This document shows positions 37,532 through 49,500 of a stretch of 64,000 nucleotides of DNA, in pieces. Under the pieces are notes generated by a model. The model searched no databases. It saw only the letters and a list, made by a program, of their open reading frames with translations, and was not told where the DNA came from. A program made the translations under genes and the position numbers. Position 1 is the first letter of the stretch. Every line of letters begins with the position of its first letter. This DNA is from Telopea speciosissima (lineage: Eukaryota > Streptophyta > Magnoliopsida > Proteales > Proteaceae). The stretch covers positions 6,696,001 to 6,760,000 of the forward strand of contig NC_057924.1 in assembly GCF_018873765.1 (NCBI RefSeq). The letters run 5' to 3'.

Positions 37532-37882
37532 CTAGAATTCCACAGCACCATCTTCTTCCTCAGTAACATTGAAACAAAGAGAAGCAACCTCTTCTTGATG
37601 CAAATTGGCAGGGATGAGCTCAAAGCTCAAAATTTGCTTTTTATCAGATGTCACAGAAGAGACAAAGCTCAAACATTGTTGAATAACATAAATGCCAGTA
37701 ACAAGGGAAGGGTGAAGGATCAAGCAAGACCCTGCATCTTGTGCCGATATCCTCTTGTCATTCAACTTAAATGGACATAAACCATTAACATTACTGGAAG
37801 AAATTTGGTAACAATTACTGATCTGATCCGAAAACAACTTTACAATGTTAAATACATATCCACTCGAAATGGAAGCAGGAGA
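37532..37882 (-). other. Unexplained open frame in the lipocalin 3' flank
   Basis: A minus-strand frame stays open from at least the last lipocalin codons (in the +1 frame) down to TGA-type stop near 37532, over 110 codons. The peptide (SSGYVFNIVKLFSDQISN... VIQQCLSFVSSVTSDKK... VTEEEDGAVEF) is ordinary in composition and not low-complexity. There is no ATG at a sensible place and no splice partner seen. It may be chance, a captured exon, or an alternative C-terminus. I do not recognise it. Confidence 0.3.
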
Positions 37883-37883
37883 A

Positions 37884-40800
37884 CTACTTGAAATAGAGCG
37901 GAAGAAGCTTCTTCAAAGTGTCAAATGTGCTTGTGAAGGGATTTAATTGGAGAGGGCCCTTCAATTCCAGATCAGGAAATTGGTTTGTTAGAGCCTGCTG
38001 CATTCCAGACATAGACATCATTGCTGCAAGCTTACTACTAGGCATTACTTCACAATCTTGTGGGGTGTCTTTGATCTTACTTGGGTCATACCCAAAGTTT
38101 GCCAAGTAGGTTTTGTATTTCTCTACGAACTCCGGTCCAGGATCTGGCGTCCTTGAGTAAATCTGAAATATCAAAACAAACCAGATCAACTCAAGCACAT
38201 GAGATCATGGGATTGACAAGCACAGTCTGAAACTCAACCATTACAAATGATTGTAGTTCTCCATCAAAATCAACAACATATTAAATTTAGCTACTAGATT
38301 TTTACCAGACATTGTCAAATGGTTTTTGCTTAGAGCAATGGTAAAAGGTTCAGGCTGCTAGGGCAAATATCCAGGAGGTTCGAGTCTTGAGGGCGGGTAT
38401 TTTATGTAAAAATGCCAAAGGTTAGGACTGACTCCAAACTCACCCCTCCAAGGACCTCGCATAGGCAGGACCAGCACAAGGTAATGGCCCCTTTTATTGA
38501 CAAATGATAGAGCAGCATGCTTGGAAATAAGTAGGCTGTACCTGAATGAAACCCTTGTCTTTTGCTCCCGAAACAAGAGAAAAGTTATCATAATCAGTTG
38601 CAATCACATCATATGGCAACTTGGGAATAAATGGCAATGTAGGAAAACGAAGGTAACACTTCTCATTAATCATCTCTTGCCTTTCTAGATCAGTCTCATT
38701 TTTCTCCGTATCTTCCTCAGAGAGGCATTGTACCTTTCCCCTTATTCCTGTAATATAGCCATCCGGGCCACCATGAACACAAAAAGTATCAACTTGGATA
38801 GAGGGGGTCTCAGCATCAAACGTGTATAAGCCCTACAAATGTGTTGATTAGAAAGTTTAGCATACAAGAATTTAGCAACATATATCCTCATATGTTTTAA
38901 TGGAAACAAAGGAAAACAAGGATTTCAGTACATGATTGGAGATAATCTTGTATTTTATAATGCAAAATAGTATGCCTGAGCCACCTATGACTAATGAAAT
39001 CTGACCCTCAAATGATTATTCTAGGATGGGCGACAACCCAAGAAAATAGTCAACTCTTAATCATAGGGGCTGGAAGAAGACAATAATCAAATCCTTGAAT
39101 TATTAGAAATACTGGATTAAGCTTTGGAAAAGGTCATCACCTGGACAGTTAAAGAAGCCAGGAATCATTCAGTTGTGCATGTTTTATGCAGTTAGCTATC
39201 CAAGAGTTCAACCCGCAGTTGAAACAGTTGGGATTAGTCAAAGATGGGCTGCATGTAGAGTCTCATGAGAGGAATATCAGAACTTTAATGGCTTCATGCA
39301 CAGTAGGCTCCCCCCCCAAAAAAACAAGCAGGCAAAAAGATAAAAATTCTCATGTACAACCATAGTGGTCTGAAGCTTTCACCTGTGTGCAGTGGCAATC
39401 TTCCTGTCCTTGTCCAGCAAATCCACGTTTAAGTGAAGCTACTTCAAACCACCTTCCAGCATATCTTGTTGGGTCAAAATTCTTAGTTGACATACCTCTC
39501 ATCATCATAAATTTCCCAGTATCTGCAGACCCTTCATCGAGTGGAAGAGTAGGATTATTATCTGTGGCTATTGCAAGCTCGCATAAGTTATGGTGATGAG
39601 AAAGATCTGCTGCAAGGACCTGGCCAAGAGAATTGGTAATGGTTAGCATATTAAAATTTTTTTTCCTTACTATACTTACTGCTAGATTGTCTAATTGTTT
39701 GTGATGACTCCTGTATCTTCTGGCTCCCGCAAGAGGAGCTAATTCTTAGATTGGCTCCTGCAACAAGAGCTAATTCTTAGACGGCTTCTTTTGTCTTTCT
39801 TTTCTGATGTCACATGACAAATATGAAATCTAAAAGGAACCAGTCTACCACTTATAGATGTGGAAACATGAAAGAGGGTGAGAACATCACCATGGACAAT
39901 CTCTTGGGCTAAAATCAATAGATCATATGACCGTGGGAAATGGTTCTTGTAAAACCGAAATCTGTGACTATGAGCATCATCAGATCAGCTTGATTTCAGG
40001 TCAAATAGCTTAGGCCATCAAATGATGAACCCAACACAAACAACACATACAAATAAGCATTGGTAAACAGCCCTTAGCATCTTCACATTAACCAAGATCT
40101 ATCAGTTGAATACTTGAATCTGCATCTTTAGGATAAGAGTCAGTAAATGAACGCTGCCAGGCTGCGTAGCGTACGTTAGCGCCTCGCTGTATATATCTCT
40201 CTCCTCCCTCCTATATAATGACATATCTCCCCCCCCCTATGGGAGGAGAGAGATAGACACAGGGAGGCGCTAGCATATGCTACACAGCTGGACAGGGAAC
40301 TCAATCCCTAAGATTATCTGATCTATTTTATTATGAGCCATACAAATCCTTATATCCAAGATCATCTGACCTGGCTTTCCAAAGTAACAAAAAACTTCAG
40401 ACTTCTATCAAAATTTGCATGGCTCACCTGGCTTGTTTGAGAAAAAAGTATAGTTGAGGCAGCAAGACCAGATAGCACATGTCTGGTTACATCTTTGGTG
40501 CTTAATGAAGTGTGCCCAAAAGAGCATCTAATAATTCCCTTTCCAGATATCCTCCTGTGAGTTTAGAGAGAAAAAAAAAACAACAACAACATAAAAAAAT
40601 CAAAAGAAACAGGATCTCATAATCTTATTCATAATATTTTTTTTAACGCATCTTTATTCGTAATCAATGTCTAGAAGAAAAAAAAGGCAGCTATTTGGTT
40701 CTGACCAATTGCAATAAAAGAGAGGACGTTTAACAAATTGTACCCGCAAAAGAGGAATAGGGTGATTACATAACAAAAGCAAGAAAATAATGACAATAAA

Positions 40801-41943
40801 AAGGCAAAGAAGTTTCATTAAAGAGCAATATCAGTATAAGTTCACAGCAAAATAATGTCATGAAGTTCGTAATTGATAAAGAAGGATCAAGCATTTAACA
40901 TATTATAAAACAATGTGAGAAACATAGAAAAAGTATTTTGTTTCCTTTAATATTTCTGCTGAAAACGGATGCATCCTTGATGCTATGTAAGGTAGAAGTT
41001 CTTAAAAATTGGAAGTTAAAACACAATGAAACTAAAAGATTCCAAAAAAGTGGAATGAACCACGACCTTTCTTAACCAAAATGTCTATTACAAACAACTG
41101 TTTCATTTAATATGAAATTGTTTTTTCTATTCTTAATAGTGAGTTGGTGACAACATGTTGCTCCTTCCCCACTCTAACGTTCTTAGTTCATTCTGAATAG
41201 ATGAAGTCATGACCTAAAATTACATCTTATAGTTTGTAGGAAAGGCATTGCTCCACCCCTATTGCATGTCAAAGAAATTGCGATATCTTATCACACCATC
41301 ATCAGATTAGTCAGTAGAGATGCTACTTACTCCTCAAACTACCATAGTTTGCTAAATTTTCCTCCTCAGCTGATTATTCTTGGTTTCTCATCACAATAAT
41401 GTGGTTCAATTACCTGAGCTGAGGTCATCTTCTTCCTATAAAAAATCCATTGCTGGAGATAATGAATTAAAGTTGATGGGTGCATAGCTTAAGTGGAGAG
41501 AATCCAGTCCAGCTGGTGAATATTCTCGTGTCCATCTTCATTATATTTTTATTAAGTTATCAAATAACTGATGCTGATGTACCCAAAACTAAGGTTTTAT
41601 CTTTTCGCTTTATTTCACCCAATAATTTATTTCTATGATCTACATTCCGAGTGTTTCCTCAATCCTCACCGAATTCGGTAATTTTATTTACTGAAACTGA
41701 GTATAAGATCATTTAAACAATGCTGTACATAATAGCAGCTACTGAATACTGATTTGGGACGAATAGTCAGAACTTAATAGAAGAAGAAAACACACACACA
41801 ACACTTTTAATCGAAAGAAAGACTGTAAGGGGAGAGGGGGGGGGGATGTGGGAGAGAAGAACCCAAGAACAGGCATGGAGTTCGTACCTAGGGAGAGGGG
41901 GAGTTGGAGGTTGGAGGAGAAGTGGGGATGATTGAATTAGCAT
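37884..41943 (-). CDS. CHL: Chloroplastic lipocalin
   Basis: Plastid lipocalin (LCNP/CHL), a thylakoid-lumen protein that protects lipids from peroxidation and takes part in the qH form of photoprotection. Five exons: 41943-41888, 40554-40428, 39619-39383, 38832-38542, 38162-37884; phases 2,0,0,0; 329 residues against about 350 in Arabidopsis. Residues 1-60 are a transit peptide with a hydrophobic stretch (HVLSGLAASTILFSQ), fitting lumen targeting. The lipocalin signature is FDPTRYAGRWFEVASLKRGF (about 109-128), with GxW as GRW. Further conserved parts are DTFCVHGGPDGYITGIRGK and the C-terminal KIKDTPQDCEV. Cys pairs (CHC, FC, QC, KC) are kept. The first exon is inferred from splice phase and an ATG and is the least certain part. 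Confidence 0.93.
38322..38495 (+). mobile_element. tRNA-derived SINE in lipocalin intron 4
   Basis: 174 bp with an A-box-like TAGAGCAATGGTAAAAGG and a B box GGTTCGAGTCT about 35 bp on, the RNA polymerase III promoter pattern, and a 3' end GGCCCC plus T-run. Flanked by 11-bp duplications differing at one base: ATTGTCAAATG (38311-38321) and ATTGACAAATG (38496-38506). Confidence 0.8.
39717..39785 (+). repeat. 33-bp direct repeat, two copies
   Basis: GGCTCC-GCAA-AGGAGCTAATTCTTAGA occurs twice in a row in lipocalin intron 2. Confidence 0.7.
40152..40296. repeat. Strong foldback element in lipocalin intron 2
   Basis: Left arm begins CTGCCAGGCTGCGTAGC and runs through GCGCCTC to TCTCTCTCCTCCC; the right arm repeats it inverted, from GGGAGGAGAGAGATAGA to GCTACACAGCTGGACAG. 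Arms are about 60 bp with few mismatches and a short T/C-rich loop. MITE-like. Confidence 0.8.
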
Positions 41944-43503
41944 GGAGACTTCAGGAAGCTTCTAGAAAAGCTCTGCTTCTGCAATGCAGCTCTGCAATAC
42001 GAATACTCCTACTCAATACCAGAAATCTGTCAATTTGCCCTCACCAATAAAAGAGGGCTGCTTCAATCTCTTGAGATTTTTTTTTTTGGTGCTATGTTAG
42101 TCTGCTTGAGACTAAGAATTCAGAATTCTGATCATTTTATTCCAATTTCCAACAGCTGAAACAGATAATTCAACTGCGTTTGCTAGAGTCCAGACCCGGT
42201 ACAACTACGGAAGCTTTGAAGAAGAAAGTCGTGTGACATGATTATGCCTGCAAGTCAGGATTAATGAGTTAGGTTTTATTTCCAAACTTCCCAAAATCAG
42301 AAAGAAAGAAATGGCAATTTGATTATAGCCAAATCCAAGTGCCACAGAATGTTAATGAATGCTTCTGTTCCACCTGGGCTTGACTGAATGTGCGTGACAT
42401 TCTCAAGTAGGGAAATAGAGCATGAAGAATTGGAAGCAGCACCAGCAGTTTCCAATCCACCCCATGAAACTCCGAGAGTTGCATGGAGATGTCTGGGTGT
42501 TATTTGTAACTCGCGAGAGAGAGAGATGGAAGTCGTTACCTGATATGGCAAAGTCTAGAGCTAGAAACCAAAGGCCAGGAACAGAGAGACAAGGAAGGGA
42601 GCTTGATTAACTGAGTGGGTTGTATCGTAGGGTTCGTATACCCTACCTGTTCCAGCTTCCATTTCGATTTTTACGAAAAGCCTTTCACCGACACATATCA
42701 TCTATTACCATGCAGTTAGCATGTGTTTGAAAGTTCAGTGTAGTCACTTTTGAGGCTTTGCCTCCTTCAGTAACTCAGTTCTCTCCACCCAAAAGAAAAC
42801 AAACACACAGAGACTCCCATTCCTCAGAAATTATGGATCAAAATTTGGCACTTCAATTGTATAATAAAATGAGAAGATTGCAGGATGCTGGTTCTCTCTG
42901 CATCTACAACTAAAAATTGAATGGATCGAGCTCGTCTGTGGCCTGGGGTTAAACGGCTGTCGTGCTACACTCAACTCACAAGCTGTCACGTGGATTTCAT
43001 GCCGATCCAATGGTTGATAGACGAATTAAATTCAAAATTCAAAATTGCCAATCAAAATTAACCTGAACCTTAATAAACAAACTGCTTTCTTGAATCAGGA
43101 ATCAGCTCCGATTTGACATCGATTCCTCGAACAATGACTTAAAACCCTTGTTATTTTTAGTAGAAGTAACAAGGGTTTCTTATCCCCATATTGTTCCTCT
43201 TCCTCAATACAATCATATTTACCAGAAAATAAAAATCTTTAAGTATCATTAAAATAAATAAAAAATCCTTTTTTCTATCATTTATTTTCATTAACTGTAA
43301 AGAAAGAAGGAAAATTAATCAGTTACAAAATTCTACTGCTGTTCTAAATTTTTCGAACATTGGTAAGACTGCAGGCCCAGGCACAGAATGATAACACTTT
43401 GCTAAGTGCAATCCTTGTTTAACAACCAATGCACCACTATACTCCCACGCTTAGGTGTTAATACATTCAGCTGGTTGAGTTGTTTCTGAACCAAACAAAT
43501 CGT
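41944..43503. other. Lipocalin upstream region and NEPRO 3' flank
   Basis: Holds the lipocalin promoter (a poly-G run lies just inside exon 1's intron near 41836) and the 3'UTR of the next gene. No other exon seen. Confidence 0.5.
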
Positions 43504-46500
43504 TCAGAAAAGACTATCCTTCATCTTCCCACCCAGTAGACTGAAAACTGGATCTTCATTGTCATCAGCTGGGAGCTGAATATTTGTTGTCGGATCCACA
43601 ATCTCCACTGTATTAGTTACTAGTGGTGCAGATTTTCTTACCGCTACAAATGCCACCTTCAAGCTTGATCCAGATTGAAGTTCTGGAGATATTGGTGTTG
43701 GAAATTGGCTCGTACTTGCAACTATGGTGCTTTCCAAATCAAAATTCTTGATAGGCGATTCCAGGTTTGCTAAATGACCTCCATCCTTCCCAAAATCTTC
43801 AACTTGTGTCTGGTTGTCAATATAGATGAATGGATCAGGTGATGCATAGGTTTTATGTAGTCCAGCATCAGTAGAATCCAGTTCTTCAGAGGTATGACCT
43901 TTGTCCATGTCGCAACCTTCATCTTCTGGACATCGAAAATAGAAGTTAGTAGTAACACTTGCTTCATGATTCAATTTTTAATTATTATTATTATATGGTT
44001 ATTCAATTTTGCCACGATCTCATCAAGCAATGACAAAAACATTACATTAACCATCTGAGAAAGGGTGCAGCTGCTAGCACAGTTGGTTGGTACACGTACA
44101 CGGTGCACCTATTGGTTGTTGAGGTTCCAAGAGACCAAGGTTCGATTCTCCTGCCGTTTCGCCATCCCCTGCAACAACTACACAGTGCACCTATTGGTTG
44201 TCGAGGTTCCAAGAGACCAAGGTTCGATTCTCCTGCCGTTTTGTCATCCCCTGCAACAACCTACAGGGGTTACCAACTACCAACCAACCAACTGTGCTAG
44301 CAGCTGCACCCTATCTCAGATGGTTAATGTAATGTTTTAGTCATTGTTTGCTGAGATCTTGGCAAAATTGAATAACCATTAAAATGAAAATATTAAAATT
44401 ATCATAAAGCTGCCCTTTCACTGTCCTTGCAAGGTACCACACAACTGGACTAGCAGCTGCTTTCACCTCCACACCCCCCCCTCCCTTCTTTCTCCATACT
44501 CTGATATTGGTGCCCTCCGTGGCAGTTGTAATAGTAGGATCCAATTATGTATGCCCCCCCCCCCTTCTCCCCCCCAAAAATTTGCAGGCAAGAGGGCCAG
44601 GAACCAAATAATGGAGAACAATGGGAATCAGGAATTACTACTGGATTACTATTTACAGGGGTTCTCTAACATACACATGCCATGAGAAGAAGATTAATGA
44701 CTATCAAATTGCCGAGCTGAGCCACTCCTAGCAGATCTCTTAGCCTGAAAATCAACCTGAGCAGATGATCCTTACCGTCTGACATATGGAGCAGTCTTAC
44801 AGACTTCAGTCCATTTTCTTTTTGTCTAACACTTCAAAACACTGATAGGGTGGTTAATTATGATGACCTTGATTTTCGACACACTGATTTCCTACTTTAC
44901 TCCCCTTTGATAGCAAAGATCCATCCTATTCTTACAGTGAGTTAAACCTGAACCGAAACATGGAAATTCTCACCTCCAAGCCAAGCTTCAATGCTTTGAT
45001 ATTTTACCATTGATGATCCCAGAGAAATATCTCTTTCTAATTTAGGATTCCCATCCTGGTTCTTGAACTCACTTTTATTGGTTCTCTCAACTAATATAAA
45101 CTTATCTACCTTCCAAATGCTCTCCAAGGTGACAACTTCATCATTTGAAGGATAGAATTCCCTGAAAACCTGCACCAATTGAAACAAACATGAATACCTG
45201 CTAAATTAAAGAGCAAACAGTTCAAATCAGGATGCATCGCTGGACATATGGTAACACACCTCAATTCCTTCTTGAAGGAGTTTTACAGAGTGTTTCTTCT
45301 GGGCCACAGATGTGGCCAAGTTGAACACTAAGACAACATCAAGTAGCATCTGTTGAAGAGTGGAACAAAAATCCTGTTGGAGTAAGTCATAATAAATTAA
45401 TGTAAGAATGTTATGACAAAAAAATTAATTAAAGGCTGCTCAGGTCGTCTGTGGAAAGCTCCCAAGAACTCCAATGTATCAGCGAGTCTGTTCATTTGAT
45501 GAACCACATCTAATCCGAGCCTATTCCTGTATATTTTGGGGTTAGGTTGAATATCTTTATTGTTGAGGTTCTTTGCCAGACAGACCCCATCGATTTGGGC
45601 CTCTTTCAAAATTCATGAAGAATCATTTAAATAAGTCAACAGAGTAATAACCAACACTTGAGTAACAAGAAAGAAGGGGGGGGGGGGGGGGAGGGGGACA
45701 GGGGCACCTTAAACCGCTTTGAAAAGAACATTTTAGAACCCAACATTGAAAAGCAAGGATACTTACTTGCTGCACTAAAACTCTAAGGCGTGCAAGCAAA
45801 GCCAAAATTGTGAGAGCGAATCCCATGAAAAATGATCTAGCAAGCAAAGTAGATATTTCTCTGTAGAACAGTTAAAGAGTAACTTTTCCTCATTTATGAT
45901 ACATTTTAACAAAATAATTCCCAAATGAATAAATTGCACCTACCAATATATTATGGTACGAATAAAAACATTGAATAGAGATATACATTCAATTCAACTC
46001 AATTAAGCCTTATTGCAATTATTCTGGGTCCAGTACACACATCCTGTCCTGCCTTAACCCTCTATTCAAAGCCATATGCAGCAAAGACTATTATTTTAAA
46101 TCAATAATAGTTCATAACAGATTATTCATATTAGCATAACATGCTAGCTATGAAATGGAACCCATGGTAACTCTAAATTTATCCTGGTCACTGATAAAAC
46201 CAACCAAGTTTTCCTAGTACAATTTAATGCTGTAGAGGTCTTATCAGAAGAATCAGATAGATCAGGGTCCAATCAAAAGTGACTAAAACTAGAAAAGGTA
46301 TTTCAATTTTAGAATCTTTTCAGAATTGGATATTCTGAAAACTAACAATTATAATCTCTAGTGTGATTAGTGACCAAACAAGTTGAGAATTTCAAGTTTC
46401 AAGGATATTTAGAGGCCTACATGCAACAGTTAAAAGCTTAACCTTAAGAAGCATTCTACCGAGGACAAATGAAGTTTAATTTTTATTTTTTTTTTGTAAA

Positions 46501-49500
46501 TAAAACGAAGTTTCATTAGATGAGTAGAAAAAACAACCACGACAATTTAAATAAATAAAAAGAAGAGGCAAAGAAAGGCTAGTCCAGAAGCAAAGAATGT
46601 TTAAACCAACTGTAAAGGAATAAATAAAAGGAGGATGACTGGAGGGAAAAAAAACCCAGTTGGAGGAAGAGTGAAGAAACGTCAAAAGCCTGCCTTCTTA
46701 GAACCCATTGAGATGCCTCGGCCCAGGAAGGGGAGAGTGGCTGAATGGTCAAAAGTGACAAAAATGCCCGAATTTAAGAATTAGGAGAAAACACAAATCT
46801 CTTGAAATCATTTTGAGACCAGCTCAAGTCAAATCTGTTAAGCTATGACCCAAGTTTTGGCATTCCAACATTAGTCAATGTCAATAAACAAGAAACTACC
46901 AACCACAGGTAATGTTCACAAGCATCTACTCAAAAGGATACATAGCTGCCTTCACCATGGGCTCAACCATCTGCAATAGAGAGAACTACTGTCACGATAA
47001 GGTAAACATGTTGTACGGGTTATCCACAAATTATTATCACCCCACACCGCCCCCCAAAAAAAAAAAAAAGGTGAATGTGCAGCACTAAAATCCTGCCCTG
47101 TATCTTGGACCAGTTCACAAGTTCGTCATTTTGGGATCATTCAGGTGATCATCGATAGCTTGGTTGACCATAAAGTCCATACAACATACAAACAATATCA
47201 CAAACCAAAGAATGTCCAACTAGAATAATTCTCAACGGTACAACCTGGTTAGCAAGCACAGATTAATAAATACCTTTCTCAAATTCGCTAACCCCCACAA
47301 GAACAGTTCTAATTATCTAAAAGAATTGAAATAGAAGATGAGTTCAACAATACAGACTCATACCCTGATAATCCAGAGCAAATGCAAGGACCACAATGAG
47401 CAAGTGCCCATCCACGACAGTCAAAAGGAAAAGCCAAAGGTGCAGAACAGACATCTGAATACTTCCTCTAGTGAGAGACAACAATTAGTATATACATGGA
47501 TTTATTAAATTACTAATAACACCAGGGCAAGAAATGTTTGTTACTCACTGTGACTTATTGTAAACTAATTGGGGGCTGCCACATGAATCTTATTCTACCT
47601 AAGTGTGAGTTGTATAAAATTATTATGTGGATATCATATAATAAATTAGACTTATTTCATGTGGCATAGCAGAGTGTAATCTAGAGCACATTTTCCGTGT
47701 TTTGAGAATGGGGCAATAGAATGCAAGTGACTTAATTAATGGAGCCTAACAAAATAGTACAAGCAACTAGCCAACTACTGAGAAAAACCAAAATATTATT
47801 GATCCTGAAAGAGAGCTTCAATCTGACATGTTGGTCTGATAAAAAGAAAAAATAGATTATTAGGTAAAATTCACCCTTATTGATCTAATTTGTATTGGAT
47901 TGACAAAAGAGGTCAAAATCACCAATGGAATTTGCTGATATGTATTTCTCTTCTGTGGTGATTCAATATCTGTTTCCTAAGACTAAACAGTGACCATAAT
48001 CAACCATCCCTTTGGTGAACAACAAAGGACAGCTGCTCTATAACTATTGATAAAATCATAGTCCACGTTAACTACATTTTGGAACTTTCCGTTGTGCAAA
48101 ATGTAAACAATCAGGGAAAAGAAAATTTCCATGAAGCCATTAAGGATAGGGTGGAGTTTGGCCGAATGATTTATCTTTTCACTTGCATTAAACTCTATTC
48201 ATACTTCAAAGATGTCCACAAAGATGTGGCCATCAGAAAAATATGTCCGGGAAGATATCTTTGGTATACTGTTTGTGATGGATTTTTTTTTGGATAGTTT
48301 ATGAGCTTTGCATTAAGCATCAGTTCACTTCATTAAATTCATGAGAAGACAAGGAAGTACCTCAGATAATAAACGTGCAACTCCCAAAAGTCTCTCTAGA
48401 AAATTGGGCTTTCCTTTGTCAACTTTTCTTCTCTTTAAACTACCAAACACACAAGAAAAATAATGTTAATGGCTTCTTTAAAGTGGCCTGAAGAACAAAG
48501 TTCAACACATCTACATAAAATAATTATATGAAGGGAATTTCTTATTGACACCCCTTAAGGTGTCAAATAATTTGTAAGCTTACTTTTTTGTCCTTTTCGT
48601 ATGACACATTTTTTTCAATGAGAGTAAATCCTATCATTTCATAGCTATACTCAAAAAATGTGCAAGAAAACGACAGCATTTAATAGTGACATAATGACAA
48701 CTCACTTTCAAATTATTTTTGAAAACCTTATTTTACCCCTAACCTAAAGAACTTTTAGGAATAAGACAAGGGGCAATCAAAACAAGGTGTGATACGGGGA
48801 CGATACAGGACTGATACAGTTAAGATACACTTGATATGCCTACTTTAAACCCGCGAAACAAAAGCAAATCATTGAATTTCAAAAGCCATTACTATCTCGC
48901 CCAGATAAAGATACTTGTTTACTCTTCAATATGAGTTGGAGAAAATCATATAACATAAAAAAAAAACCTTAATCGTCTTCACCATTTCAACAAGTTTTGG
49001 GGACTTACAATGCTCAAAACAGTTTTTCTTACTTTTTTGTATTATGCATCACTAGATTAGGTAAAAATGACTCAAATCCTTGCATCAAGCTGAAATATAT
49101 TTACATATCACATAAAAAGGTGTTTTATGCTTCAAAACTTAATTTTATATGTATCATAAGCACATCCGTGCATTTCTTGACTATTTTCATGTGTATCTTT
49201 AGCGTATCTTGCGTCTCTCCAATACAATACGATACATCTCTTAAAATCACCCCTCTGATACGATACCCGATACCGATACTTAAATCCTTGCTTGTTAACC
49301 CAAACACTTTTGTCCAACAATAAGTAACTATGAATGCATACTGGACACTGATTTATGTTGTAGCTGTTGCGCGATCAAGGAGGATGTAATAGAAATCTAA
49401 AAATATCACACCAAGACCTGCGCAAACTCATAATGCAACATGTTATCTACAGAAGAATACATTGCAGCATGGCCTCTAAGCAAGTACTCTTCATGAGAAA

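Noticed and set aside
44065-44340. Two plus-strand frames with a repeated peptide
   Set aside because: They come from the 83-bp direct copies within the hairpin element, not from a gene.
48547-48575. Palindrome around GACACCCCTTAAGGTGTC as an operator-like site
   Set aside because: Resembles two hAT ends placed together (GGTGTCAA words) in an intron; nothing points to regulation.
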